Source of the DNA: an uncultured Mailhella sp.
Lineage (GTDB): Bacteria > Desulfobacterota > Desulfovibrionia > Desulfovibrionales > Desulfovibrionaceae
Reading direction: 5' to 3'
Assembly (NCBI RefSeq): GCF_905187505.1
Contig: NZ_CAJJIC010000063.1
Span: 1-12,465, forward strand
DNA length: 12,465 nt
Part shown: piece after piece, positions 6,188 through 12,432 of the stretch
How the letters are laid out: the number at the start of each line of letters is the position of its first letter
Position numbering within the stretch: position 1 is the first letter of the stretch
The notes under the pieces: model-generated
Told to the model about the DNA's origin: nothing
What the model saw: the letters and a program-made list of their open reading frames with translations, nothing else
Databases searched by the model: none
Position numbers and translations under genes: made by a program

Positions 6188-7039
6188 TCAGACGGAAAAC
6201 GAAAGGGTTTCCAGTTCGGGAATGGAAAGGTCGAGATGAAAGAGCTTTCCGCCGTCATTTTTGTCCATGCAGAGCCACCGCATGAGAAGAGATACCATAA
6301 GAGTGGCGGTGCCCGCTACTGTGAGCACATGAGTATTCATGGCGGCACCTTCCAGATTGCCTGAAACTTCACCGGGATAAACTCGGGAGAAGGGCAGGGC
6401 GAAGGAGCTGTCGAAAAGGGCGAGTCCTTCGTTTCTCGCCACGGACCCCTGCACGCAGGGAACGCCGGCCTTTTCGGCTTCGTGTTCCAGCATTTTTTTC
6501 CTGGCCACGGAGTCAAGGCAGTCCATGACCGCGTCCGCGCCTTCGAGCAGGCCGGGAAGGTTGCTTTCGTCCAGAGCAACGGCATGGACTTCAACGTTCA
6601 TGTAGGAGGCAAGCTCCAGCAGACCCTCGCGGCAGGCCTCCGCCTTGAGACGGCCGAGGGTTCTTTCCGTGCAGAAGTGCTGACGGTTGAGATTGCTTTC
6701 CTCAAATCTGTCGGGATCGCAGAGCACCAGAGTTCCCGCGCCCATGCGTGCCAGAAGTTCCGCCACGTGTCCGCCGAGTCCCCCGCATCCGGCCACAAGA
6801 ATCCTGGCGGAGAGCAGGCGGGATATCGACTGTGCGGAAAAGGCGCCCCTGCAGCGGCTGAAGCGTTCCGGCCAGAGATCCCGGGAAAGAAGTCCGGCCA
6901 TGACGACGCGCTCCGGCATTCCCGTTTCTGCGGACAGAAGACGTATGCCCGCTCTGGACACGTCCGTTCCGTCCTTCCTTCGGGTGATGAAGGGGGCGAG
7001 GGTCTTCAGCAGCGTCCGTGTTTCCGGGAGTGTGTCCAT
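6188..7039 (-). CDS. HesA/MoeB/ThiF-family adenylyltransferase (E1-like)
   Basis: E1-like enzymes adenylate the C-terminal glycine of a MoaD/ThiS-type protein so it can receive sulfur. The 283-residue product has an N-terminal extension of about 60 residues, then the ThiF fold: nucleotide loop GCGGLGG (84-90), CDPDRFEESNLNRQ (107-120) with the usual Asp and Arg/Asn residues, LKAEA with the conserved Lys (131-135), and the Asp-rich MDCLDS (172-177). The paired CxxC zinc motifs of E. coli MoeB and ThiF are absent, placing it in the HesA-like branch often found beside tungsten-type AOR genes. Its ATG follows directly after the stop of the MoaD/ThiS-like gene, and its ribosome site lies inside that gene's glycine codons, so translation is probably coupled. 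The likely partner is the upstream protein ending in GGG. Confidence 0.88.
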   Translation of the reverse strand: MDTLPETRTLLKTLAPFITRRKDGTDVSRAGIRLLSAETGMPERVVMAGLLSRDLWPERFSRCRGAFSAQSISRLLSARILVAGCGGLGGHVAELLARMGAGTLVLCDPDRFEESNLNRQHFCTERTLGRLKAEACREGLLELASYMNVEVHAVALDESNLPGLLEGADAVMDCLDSVARKKMLEHEAEKAGVPCVQGSVARNEGLALFDSSFALPFSRVYPGEVSGNLEGAAMNTHVLTVAGTATLMVSLLMRWLCMDKNDGGKLFHLDLSIPELETLSFSV

Positions 7040-7288
7040 CTAGCCTCCTCCCACGGCGGGAAAGTAGGCCACGCGATCGCCGTCTCGAACGATGCTGTCA
7101 AGTTCGCTCTGACGGCTGTTGATCATGACGATCTTGATTTCTTCCAGAGGAATGCCGATGCGCGCGGCCAGTTCTCCGGCCGTGAGGGAAGATTCCCCCT
7201 CGTTCAGGGAAACGGAAAGGCCCGCTTCCGGCTCGTATCCGGGGACCATGTCGCGCAGGGTGGTGCTCAGTTTTATCAGTATGCTCAT
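7040..7288 (-). CDS. MoaD/ThiS-family sulfur carrier protein
   Basis: A ubiquitin-like sulfur carrier of 82 residues, the usual length. It ends in VAYFPAVGGG, with the C-terminal Gly-Gly that is adenylated and thiocarboxylated. The family pattern is clear: short N-terminal beta strand (ILIKLSTTL), middle helix (TAGELAARIGIP), and IVMINSRQSELDSIVRDGDRVAYFP before the tail. Start at ATG 7288; no strong ribosome site is visible, and the ATG lies only 9 bases after a stable hairpin. It sits between aor and the E1 gene, so its job is probably sulfur supply for the pterin of AOR or a related thiolation. No MoaE (the large subunit of molybdopterin synthase) is in the window, so whether it acts as MoaD or a dedicated variant is open. 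Confidence 0.9.
   Translation of the reverse strand: MSILIKLSTTLRDMVPGYEPEAGLSVSLNEGESSLTAGELAARIGIPLEEIKIVMINSRQSELDSIVRDGDRVAYFPAVGGG
7044..7051 (-). promoter_or_regulatory. Ribosome-binding site of the E1 gene inside the MoaD/ThiS Gly-Gly codons
   Basis: The codons GGA GGA GGC for the last three glycines of the sulfur carrier give GGAGGAGG, a very strong Shine-Dalgarno sequence. They are followed by TAG and immediately by the ATG of the E1 gene, with effective spacing of 4 or 7 bases depending on the register used. The functional diglycine tail thus doubles as the start signal of the partner enzyme. Confidence 0.8.
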
Positions 7289-7297
7289 GGGCGGAAG

Positions 7298-7327
7298 GTC
7301 CCGCGCGGAGCTCTCTCCGCGCGGGAC
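7298..7327 (-). other. Perfect 13-bp hairpin between aor and the MoaD/ThiS-like gene
   Basis: GTCCCGCGCGGAG (7298-7310) and CTCCGCGCGGGAC (7315-7327) pair exactly around a 4-base loop, within the 49 bases between the two genes. No T-run follows on the minus strand. A hairpin this stable would protect the 3' end of the aor message and slow read-through, giving much AOR and little of the accessory proteins. It could also affect start-site access for the next gene. Confidence 0.75.
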
Positions 7328-7337
7328 GGGCAGAGTG

Positions 7338-9080
7338 TTACTTCTTTATCCAGTTGAAGGTGGTCTGCAGTTCTTCAGGCGTGAAGTCGAACGTGGTGTT
7401 GTGAGGCGCCACGGGCTCGTCGGTGAAGAAGTCGGGCAGATGGTCGGCGGCTTCGGTGATGCCGGCGCGACGGTTGAAGTCGATTTCGGTGGACAGGATG
7501 CGCTGACCGAGGGTGACCACGTCGTCACCGGTGAGCTTCCAGCCGAACTTGGCGTTCAGCATGTCCACGATGGCCGCAAGGGCATCCGGGATGTCGAGAA
7601 TGGCGAAGGCGGTGAACAGGCACAGGCCCACGCTGTCCACGGAGGCCGTGGCGATCTGCAGATTGCGGGAAAGTTCGATCTGACCGTCCTTCTTGAGCGG
7701 ATCGACCTTGCCGCCGCAGGAGAGGATGTTCGCGGTGACCGCATAGCCCGCGGTGTGGTCGGCGCCCATGGGGGTGGTGGCGTAGGTGACGCCCACGCCC
7801 TTGACCGCGCGCGGATCGTAGGCGGGCAGGCTCTGACCCTTGACGCAGGGCACTCTGCGCACGCCGAACACGCGGCCCGTGGTGGCGGTGCCGCAGCCGA
7901 TGATGCGGCCGAGCGGGGTGCCTTCGCTGATGCCCTTCATGGCTTCCATGACGGCCTTGCCGTCGCCGAGCGGAATGCCGCCTCCGGCCATGGCCACGCC
8001 CACGGCCACGCCGACGTCGATGGTGTCCACGCCGATGTCGTCACACATGTGGTCGAAGGTGCAGATGAGGTCGAGGTCGTCGATGTTGCTGTGGGGACCG
8101 AAGCACCACAGGGTTTCGTATTCGGGCCACTTGCTCTTGAACTTGCCCTTTTCGTCGGGGAAGATGCCGCTGCAGCGGATGATGCATCCGCTCATGCAGC
8201 CGTGGGCCACGGAGCCTTCGCCGCCGCGTTCCTTGGTGAGCTTGTTCATGCGCTCGCCGGAAACGGCTTCATGATGCTCGAACTGGCCGCAGGTGAAGTT
8301 GCGGGTGGGAAGGCCGCCCGCTTCATGCAGGATGTTCACGAGAACGGCGGTGCCGTATTCGGCAAGGCCCTTGCCCGTGATGGGATGGCTGGTGAGGGCC
8401 TTGGCGAAGCGCTTGGACGCGGCCTTGAAGCCTTCTTCGTCCACGAGGGGATGGTTCTTGCCGCCCTCGGGATTGATGATGATGGCCTTGAGGCCCTTGG
8501 AGCCCATGACGGCGCCCACGCCGCCGCGGCCCGCATGACGCTGCGGACGCAGTTCGCGGTCCGTGAAGGCGATGCTGGCGGCGGTGAGCTTGAATTCGCC
8601 GGCTCTGCCGATGGTCACGTAGCTGCAGTCCTTGCCGTACTGCTCGACGAGCTTGGCCACGGCGTCGAAGTTGTTCAGACCGGCCACGGTGGAGGGCACG
8701 AGCCTGGCGGAATCCTTGCTGATCTCAAGCTGCCACCATTCGCCTTCGGTGGCCATGTCCTCAACGATGATGGCGAGGATGCCGAGCTTGGCGAGATGGC
8801 CGCCGGGCTGACCGCCGGAGTTGGATTCCTTGATGCCTTCGGTCAGAGGGCTCTTGCAGCCCACGGAAATGCGGTTGGAGTTGGGGCTGTTGGTGGCGCC
8901 GAGAAGTCCCGGAGCGAACACCAGCTTGTTGTGCGGTCCGAGAGGAGTGCAGATGGGGTTGACCTCGCGGGCCACGATGGTGGAGGTCAGCGCACGGCCG
9001 CCAAGACCGGCGTATTCTTCGGGGATGTCCTCAAATACGCAGCTCTTGGTGGCCATGTTGACACGCAGGAAACGAAACAT
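7338..9080 (-). CDS. aor: Aldehyde oxidoreductase of the tungsten AOR family
   Basis: Cytoplasmic enzyme oxidising aldehydes to acids with a tungsten bis-pyranopterin and a [4Fe-4S] cluster. The 580-residue product carries the N-terminal AOR domain (GLGGRALTSTI, 25-35; GCKSPLTEGIKESNSGG, 74-90, pterin contacts; RHAGRGGVGAVMGSKGLKAI, 181-200). The middle domain has HGCMSGCIIRCSG with Cys295, Cys299 and Cys303 and, further on, DSVGLC (Cys487), the four likely cluster ligands. The C-x3-C-x3-C spacing differs from the C-x2-C-x3-C of Pyrococcus AOR and recalls YdhV-like members, so substrate and redox partner may differ. AAGGAG lies 7 bases before the ATG. It leads an operon with the sulfur carrier, the E1 enzyme and DUF4096. 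No ferredoxin subunit is beside it, so the electron acceptor is unknown. Confidence 0.93.
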   Translation of the reverse strand: MFRFLRVNMATKSCVFEDIPEEYAGLGGRALTSTIVAREVNPICTPLGPHNKLVFAPGLLGATNSPNSNRISVGCKSPLTEGIKESNSGGQPGGHLAKLGILAIIVEDMATEGEWWQLEISKDSARLVPSTVAGLNNFDAVAKLVEQYGKDCSYVTIGRAGEFKLTAASIAFTDRELRPQRHAGRGGVGAVMGSKGLKAIIINPEGGKNHPLVDEEGFKAASKRFAKALTSHPITGKGLAEYGTAVLVNILHEAGGLPTRNFTCGQFEHHEAVSGERMNKLTKERGGEGSVAHGCMSGCIIRCSGIFPDEKGKFKSKWPEYETLWCFGPHSNIDDLDLICTFDHMCDDIGVDTIDVGVAVGVAMAGGGIPLGDGKAVMEAMKGISEGTPLGRIIGCGTATTGRVFGVRRVPCVKGQSLPAYDPRAVKGVGVTYATTPMGADHTAGYAVTANILSCGGKVDPLKKDGQIELSRNLQIATASVDSVGLCLFTAFAILDIPDALAAIVDMLNAKFGWKLTGDDVVTLGQRILSTEIDFNRRAGITEAADHLPDFFTDEPVAPHNTTFDFTPEELQTTFNWIKK

Positions 9081-9137
9081 GCCGTGCTCCTTGTTTTGGT
9101 GGATTCACGATGGATGGAGAAGCTTCTTTATGCCGAC

Positions 9138-9165
9138 ATTAAGGCTCCGGCTTTTTTTTCGTCAA
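9138..9165 (-). promoter_or_regulatory. Candidate aor promoter
   Basis: On the minus strand TTGACG (9165-9160, five of six consensus bases) is followed by a 16-base spacer and CTTAAT (9143-9138, four of six). Transcription would start near 9131, giving a leader of about 50 bases. It follows directly after an A/T-cored inverted repeat at 9166-9198. Confidence 0.45.
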
Positions 9166-9198
9166 GGAAGAGGAAAAACAATCACGCTTTTTCCTTCC
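9166..9198. other. Inverted repeat upstream of the aor -35 box
   Basis: On the plus strand GGAA (9166-9169) and GGAAAAA (9172-9178) pair with TTTTTCC (9188-9194) and TTCC (9195-9198), with a 2-base bulge and a 9-base loop. It lies in the gap between the nitroreductase stop and aor. It may end nitroreductase transcription, its A/T stem serving either direction, or it may be an operator next to the aor promoter. The T8 run at 9152-9159 is just beyond it on the plus strand. Confidence 0.45.
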
Positions 9199-9262
9199 CT
9201 GCATCATTTCGTGACCATCCTAAACGGGGAGGACGGCAGCGCGCACTGTCTGAGGCGCGGCG

Positions 9263-9826
9263 CTACTTCGTCCAGGAAAAGAAGACCGGCGGCTTTCTCG
9301 TGCAGGGAGGCACGGCGACCTTGGTGTAGCCCATGCCGAGGGTCGACACGAGATGGAAGTTTTCGGGCACGCCGTGGGCCTTCTTGAAGTCTTCGTCGTT
9401 GAAGAGGGCCTCGGCAAAGCCTATCCAGCAGCAGCCTATGCCCTCATTCTCGGCCGCGAGCATGAAATTGCCCGCGACCAGGGAGCAGTCGTAGACGTTC
9501 CAGGGAGAATCTTCGTTGCCGTAGATGACGAGCACGGTATCGGCGTGGTAGAAAATGTGGTACTGCTCCTTCCTGAGCCAGGATTCGTACTGGCGGAACT
9601 GCGGATAGGCGTCGAGATTCTCCAGCACCTTCTTCTTGATGCTCTCGGACAGTTCGTCGATTTCCTTTTTGTCCTGAAGGACGACGAATCCCCAGGGTTC
9701 CATGCCGGAACCCGTGGGAGCCTTGACTGCAAGCTCGACCAGATGCTGCAGTACTTCCTTTTCGACGGGCTTGTCGGTGTAGATGCGTATGCTGCGGCGT
9801 TGTTCAATGGCTTCGATGACGTTCAT
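9263..9826 (-). CDS. Nitroreductase-family FMN oxidoreductase
   Basis: FMN-dependent NAD(P)H oxidoreductase of the nitroreductase fold, 187 residues. The N-terminal FMN-phosphate motif RRSIR (residues 10-14), the SGMEPWGFVVL segment (40-50), the CCWIGFAEAL stretch (132-141) and the final LGMGYTK..VPPCTRKP region (163-179) follow the family order. The frame runs upstream to a possible start at 9976, but ATG 9826 is chosen because MNVIEAIEQRRSIR is the usual beginning and a GAGG site lies 8 bases before it. It lies 182 bases upstream of aor on the same strand and 246 bases downstream of the GlcG gene, each gap holding hairpins, so it is probably a separate unit. The physiological substrate is not known; quinone, flavin or nitro-compound reduction are all possible. 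Confidence 0.88.
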   Translation of the reverse strand: MNVIEAIEQRRSIRIYTDKPVEKEVLQHLVELAVKAPTGSGMEPWGFVVLQDKKEIDELSESIKKKVLENLDAYPQFRQYESWLRKEQYHIFYHADTVLVIYGNEDSPWNVYDCSLVAGNFMLAAENEGIGCCWIGFAEALFNDEDFKKAHGVPENFHLVSTLGMGYTKVAVPPCTRKPPVFFSWTK

Positions 9827-9875
9827 AAGGCAATCCTCATCATGAAAAAGTAAGGGAATCAGGCGGAGACCTCGT

Positions 9876-9909
9876 GCGGGCGCTCCGCGTCCGAGATGCG
9901 TCCGCCCGC
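9876..9909. other. Inverted repeat in the nitroreductase leader
   Basis: GCGGGCG (9876-9882) and CGCCCGC (9903-9909) are exact inverted copies around a 20-base interior that can pair partly. It lies 50-83 bases upstream of the nitroreductase start. No T-run accompanies it. It may be a leader structure or operator; no promoter was recognised with confidence for this gene. Confidence 0.35.
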
Positions 9910-9973
9910 TGGAAAAGGGGCGTGAAAGGCCTTTATCCTCAGGGAAATCAAAAGTTTTCGCCCGTAGAAACGA

Positions 9974-10008
9974 CACGGGGCGGATGTTCGAAATCCATCC
10001 GCCCCGTG
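9974..10008 (-). terminator. Strong hairpin downstream of the GlcG gene (probable terminator)
   Basis: CACGGGGCGGATG (9974-9986) pairs exactly with CATCCGCCCCGTG (9996-10008) around a 9-base loop. It lies about 65 bases after the stop codon of the exported DUF336 gene. On the minus strand it is followed by TCGTTTCTAC, a poor U-tract, so termination may be inefficient and some transcription could continue into the nitroreductase gene. Confidence 0.6.
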
Positions 10009-10072
10009 ATCATGAAACGTTCCGAGAACGGGAAGGAGTCCTTTCAGAGCAGGGCTGTCCCGGAACGACGCG

Positions 10073-10567
10073 CTACTTGTTGAGGGAGGCCACGCCGGCC
10101 TTGGCCACGTTGGTGTCTTCCTGCACGGAGCCGCCGCTCACGCCGATGGCGCCGACGACCACGCCGTTCTTGTCCTTCAGCAGCTCGCCGCCGCCGAAGA
10201 TGACCAGGCCGTTGTTGGTGACTTCGATGCCGTACAGCTCGCCGCCGGGCTGAGCGGCAGCGCCGAGTTCGGCGCTGGACATGTTGAACATGCGGGCCGT
10301 CTTGGCCTTCTTCATGGAAACGTCGATGCTGCCGAGGAAGGCGCCGTCCATGCGGCAGAAGGCCTTGAGGTTGCCGCCGGCATCGATGACGGTGATGTTC
10401 ATGGGAACGCCCTGTTTCTTGGCGAATTCGAGAGCACCGTCCACGACCTTCTGCGCCTGTTCGAGCGTAAGATCACCGGGAAGCTGAAGTTTGCTGGTGT
10501 CGACAGCGGCAGAAGCGGGGGCGACCAGAGCGGCCAGAAGGGCGCAGGTGAGAAGAATGCGACGCAT
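10073..10567 (-). CDS. Exported GlcG/HbpS-like (DUF336) protein
   Basis: A 164-residue secreted protein of the GlcG/HbpS family. Residues 1-20 form a Sec signal peptide (MRRILLTCALLAALVAPASA, cleavage expected after ASA). The mature part carries the family pattern: LTLEQAQKVVDGALEFAKK (33-51), VIDAGGNLKAFCRMDGA (60-76), the central KKAKTARMF helix and C-terminal VVGAIGVSGGSVQEDTNVA (137-155). Family members bind heme or small cofactors, or occur as the C-terminal domain of PduO; the ligand here is unknown. The start at 10567 is fixed by GGAG 7 bases upstream and by the signal peptide, rather than the upstream start at 10600. It has its own promoter and a hairpin after the stop. Its proximity to aor, nitroreductase and adh genes may hint at a redox or aldehyde role, but that is inference. 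Confidence 0.9.
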   Translation of the reverse strand: MRRILLTCALLAALVAPASAAVDTSKLQLPGDLTLEQAQKVVDGALEFAKKQGVPMNITVIDAGGNLKAFCRMDGAFLGSIDVSMKKAKTARMFNMSSAELGAAAQPGGELYGIEVTNNGLVIFGGGELLKDKNGVVVGAIGVSGGSVQEDTNVAKAGVASLNK

Positions 10568-10641
10568 GATGCTACTCCGTGGTTTGCAAAAGGCAGACAT
10601 GGCGAAAAATCAGGCCATGCGTGCGCTTCTGGTTTTTCTTC

Positions 10642-10670
10642 CTTATAGCTCAGCGGAAACGCCGTTTCAA
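10642..10670 (-). promoter_or_regulatory. Sigma-70-type promoter of the GlcG gene with an overlapping palindrome
   Basis: Minus strand TTGAAA (10670-10665), a 17-base spacer and TATAAG (10647-10642) each match five of six consensus bases. Transcription would begin near 10635, about 70 bases before the ATG. The 13-base palindrome GAAACG-C-CGTTTC (10656-10668) overlaps the -35 box and spacer, where a repressor would block polymerase. Confidence 0.65.
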
Positions 10671-10831
10671 GGGGAAGCGTTCTTTTCCCGTCGAGAGGGC
10701 AGGGGAGAAAAGGGCGGCAACATCCTTGTCCCCGGCCGCAGGGAACTTTGAAACCGGAGAACCATTCCTATTAAAAATGAAGCATCGGAAGGCGTTTTGC
10801 CCATGCCGCTCCCGACGGAAACGATGGAGGA

Positions 10832-11078
10832 TAATTTTTTATTTTTCATTGTATTCAATATAGTTATATTTATTTAAGAGCACACTTGCAGAAGAATGTT
10901 ACCTGCCCCCCACAGAGGCGCAAAGTGGACGAAAAAGGGGGAATTTTGAAATGGAATTTTGAAATGGAATGGAAAAGTTTTGGAGCTTGTTTTTTAAGTA
11001 ACACGGTAATATGCCATGATGATTGATTATTTTATTTATTGAATTTTGAAATGAAAAAGTTAATTTTTTATTTTTTCA
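10832..11078. repeat. Direct repeats in the AT-rich region upstream of adh
   Basis: GAATTTTGAAATG occurs three times without a mismatch: twice in tandem (10941-10953 and 10954-10966) and once at 11041-11053, exactly 100 bases after the first. Outside these, TAATTTTTTATTTTTCA (10832-10848) recurs with one extra T at 11061-11078, just before the adh -35 box. The 10568-11168 gap has no supportable gene; besides the GlcG promoter it holds these repeats. They look like regulator-binding or DNA-bending sites for adh. Confidence 0.65.
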
Positions 11079-11084
11079 GAACCT

Positions 11085-11113
11085 TTGACATTTTCACAGC
11101 AGTACCGTAGGAC
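11085..11113 (+). promoter_or_regulatory. Candidate adh promoter with UP-like A/T tract
   Basis: A perfect TTGACA (11085-11090) follows the A/T-rich tract 11061-11078. At 17 bases the -10 position is TAGGAC (11108-11113), only three of six consensus bases. A consensus -35 with a poor -10, plus upstream repeats, suggests regulated expression. CAGTAC is repeated at 11100-11105 and 11119-11124, 19 bases apart and around the expected start point. Confidence 0.4.
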
Positions 11114-11168
11114 AAATACAGTACAAGTCTCTTATCCTCTTGCTAACTACTGCTACCAAGGAGTTACT

Positions 11169-12368
11169 ATGAGCACTGATGTCAAATGCATGTACCAGGG
11201 TCAGATCACTTCTTTCTTCATTCCTACTGTTACTCTCGTCGGTCCTAACTGCAGTAAGGAAATTCCCTACCGCCTGAAGAGCCTGGGCGCCAAGCATCCT
11301 CTTATAGTAACTGATAAGGGTATCGTTGCCTGCGGCATCCTGAAGCAGATCACCGACATTCTCGACGAAGGCGGCGTGTCCTATGTTGTGTTCGACGGCG
11401 CTGTCCCGAACCCCACCGACCAGAACGTGCATGACGCTGCCGAAGTTTACAAGGCCAACGGCTGCGACAGCCTCATCACCCTCGGCGGCGGCAGCTCTCA
11501 TGACTGCGGCAAGGGCGTCGGCTTCCTCGTCAGCAACGGCGGCAAGATTCAGGACTACGAAGGCGTGGACAAGTCCTCCAAGCCCTTCCCGCCCTATGTT
11601 GCCGTGAACACCACCGCCGGCACCGCTTCCGAAATGACCCGTTTCTGCATCATCACCGACGTTGCCCGCAAGGTTAAGATGGCCATCGTCGACTGGCGCT
11701 GCACTCCCAGCGTCGCCATCGACGACCCCGTCCTCATGATGGGCATGCCGCCTTCCCTCACCGCCGCTACCGGCATGGACGCTCTGACCCACGCCGTGGA
11801 AGCCTATGTTTCCACCGCCGCCACTCCCATGACCGACGCCTGCGCTGAAAAGGCCATTGAATTCATCAACCGCTATCTGCGCCGCGCCGTGGCCAACGGC
11901 AAGGACAAAGAAGCCCGTGAAGGTATGTGCTACGCCGAATATCTCGCCGGCATGGCCTTCAACAACGCCAGCCTCGGCCACGTGCATGCCATGGCTCATC
12001 AGCTGGGCGGCTTCTACAACCTGCCCCATGGCGAATGCAACGCCATTCTGCTGCCCTACGTCTGCGAATACAACCTCATCGCTGCCCGTCGCCGCTTCGG
12101 CCGCATCGCCAAGCTGCTCGGTGAACGCACCGAAGGCTACACCGCCAACGAGTCCGCTGAAGCCGCTGTGAAGGCCATCCGCGAACTGTCCCGCGACGTG
12201 AACATCCCCGAAGGCCTCATCGCCCTCGGCAAGAAGTACGGCAAGGAAGTGCGTGAAGAAGACATCCCGATCATGACCGCCAACGCTCAGAAGGACGCCT
12301 GCGGCCTGACCAACCCTCGTACGATGACCGACGCTGCCGTGGCGGCCATCTACAAGAAGGCTCTGTAA
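11169..12368 (+). CDS. adh: Iron-containing (group III) alcohol dehydrogenase
   Basis: NAD(P)-dependent, Fe-type alcohol dehydrogenase interconverting primary alcohols and aldehydes in the cytoplasm. The 399-residue product has the usual length. The nucleotide-binding GGGSSHDCGKG is at residues 106-116, NTTAGTASEMTRF at 147-159, and the metal ligands are Asp204 and His208 (GMDALTHAVEAY), His273 (HAMAHQLGG) and His287 (NLPHGECNA), with the same spacing as in FucO. The frame extends to 11085, but ATG 11169 is chosen because AAGGAG (11158-11163) lies 5 bases before it. Codon use is strongly biased to C-ending codons (GCC, AAC, GGC, ATC), typical of a highly expressed gene; abundant Fe-ADHs are known in Desulfovibrio. 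It could feed aldehyde to AOR or reduce excess aldehyde. The actual substrate is not shown by the sequence. Confidence 0.94.
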   Translation: MSTDVKCMYQGQITSFFIPTVTLVGPNCSKEIPYRLKSLGAKHPLIVTDKGIVACGILKQITDILDEGGVSYVVFDGAVPNPTDQNVHDAAEVYKANGCDSLITLGGGSSHDCGKGVGFLVSNGGKIQDYEGVDKSSKPFPPYVAVNTTAGTASEMTRFCIITDVARKVKMAIVDWRCTPSVAIDDPVLMMGMPPSLTAATGMDALTHAVEAYVSTAATPMTDACAEKAIEFINRYLRRAVANGKDKEAREGMCYAEYLAGMAFNNASLGHVHAMAHQLGGFYNLPHGECNAILLPYVCEYNLIAARRRFGRIAKLLGERTEGYTANESAEAAVKAIRELSRDVNIPEGLIALGKKYGKEVREEDIPIMTANAQKDACGLTNPRTMTDAAVAAIYKKAL

Positions 12369-12381
12369 GAGCGGCATGAAA

Positions 12382-12408
12382 TGATGCCGGAGCAGGCCTC
12401 CGGCGTCA
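12382..12408 (+). other. Hairpin after the adh stop codon
   Basis: TGATGCCGGAG (12382-12392) pairs with CTCCGGCGTCA (12398-12408) as 11 pairs, one of them a wobble, around a 5-base loop. It starts 13 bases after the stop codon and lacks a T-run. It probably protects the 3' end of an abundant message, ahead of the terminator that follows. Confidence 0.6.
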
Positions 12409-12432
12409 GCCTGGTACATCCACCTCCCCGAT

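Noticed and set aside
5799..6190. Complete insertion sequence around the DUF4096 gene
   Set aside because: No terminal inverted repeats or target duplications were found on either side, and the catalytic domain is absent.
5344..6258. Minus-strand 304-codon frame overlapping DUF4096, as a possible continuation of a transposase
   Set aside because: Different frame from DUF4096; the translation is Arg/Pro-rich with no DDE motif.
7119..9329. 736-codon open frame on the plus strand opposite aor, with others opposite the second moeA (3353-5212), adh (11094-12419) and tunR (668-1837)
   Set aside because: These follow from GC-rich codon bias of the real genes on the other strand. Their translations are low-complexity (Gly/Ala/His/Arg-rich) with no recognisable domain, and the opposing frames have clear family motifs and ribosome sites.
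10868..10885. Possible sigma-54 promoter upstream of adh (GAGCAC..TTGCA)
   Set aside because: The distance between the two boxes is 2 bases, not the 5 needed, and the GG of the -24 element is missing.
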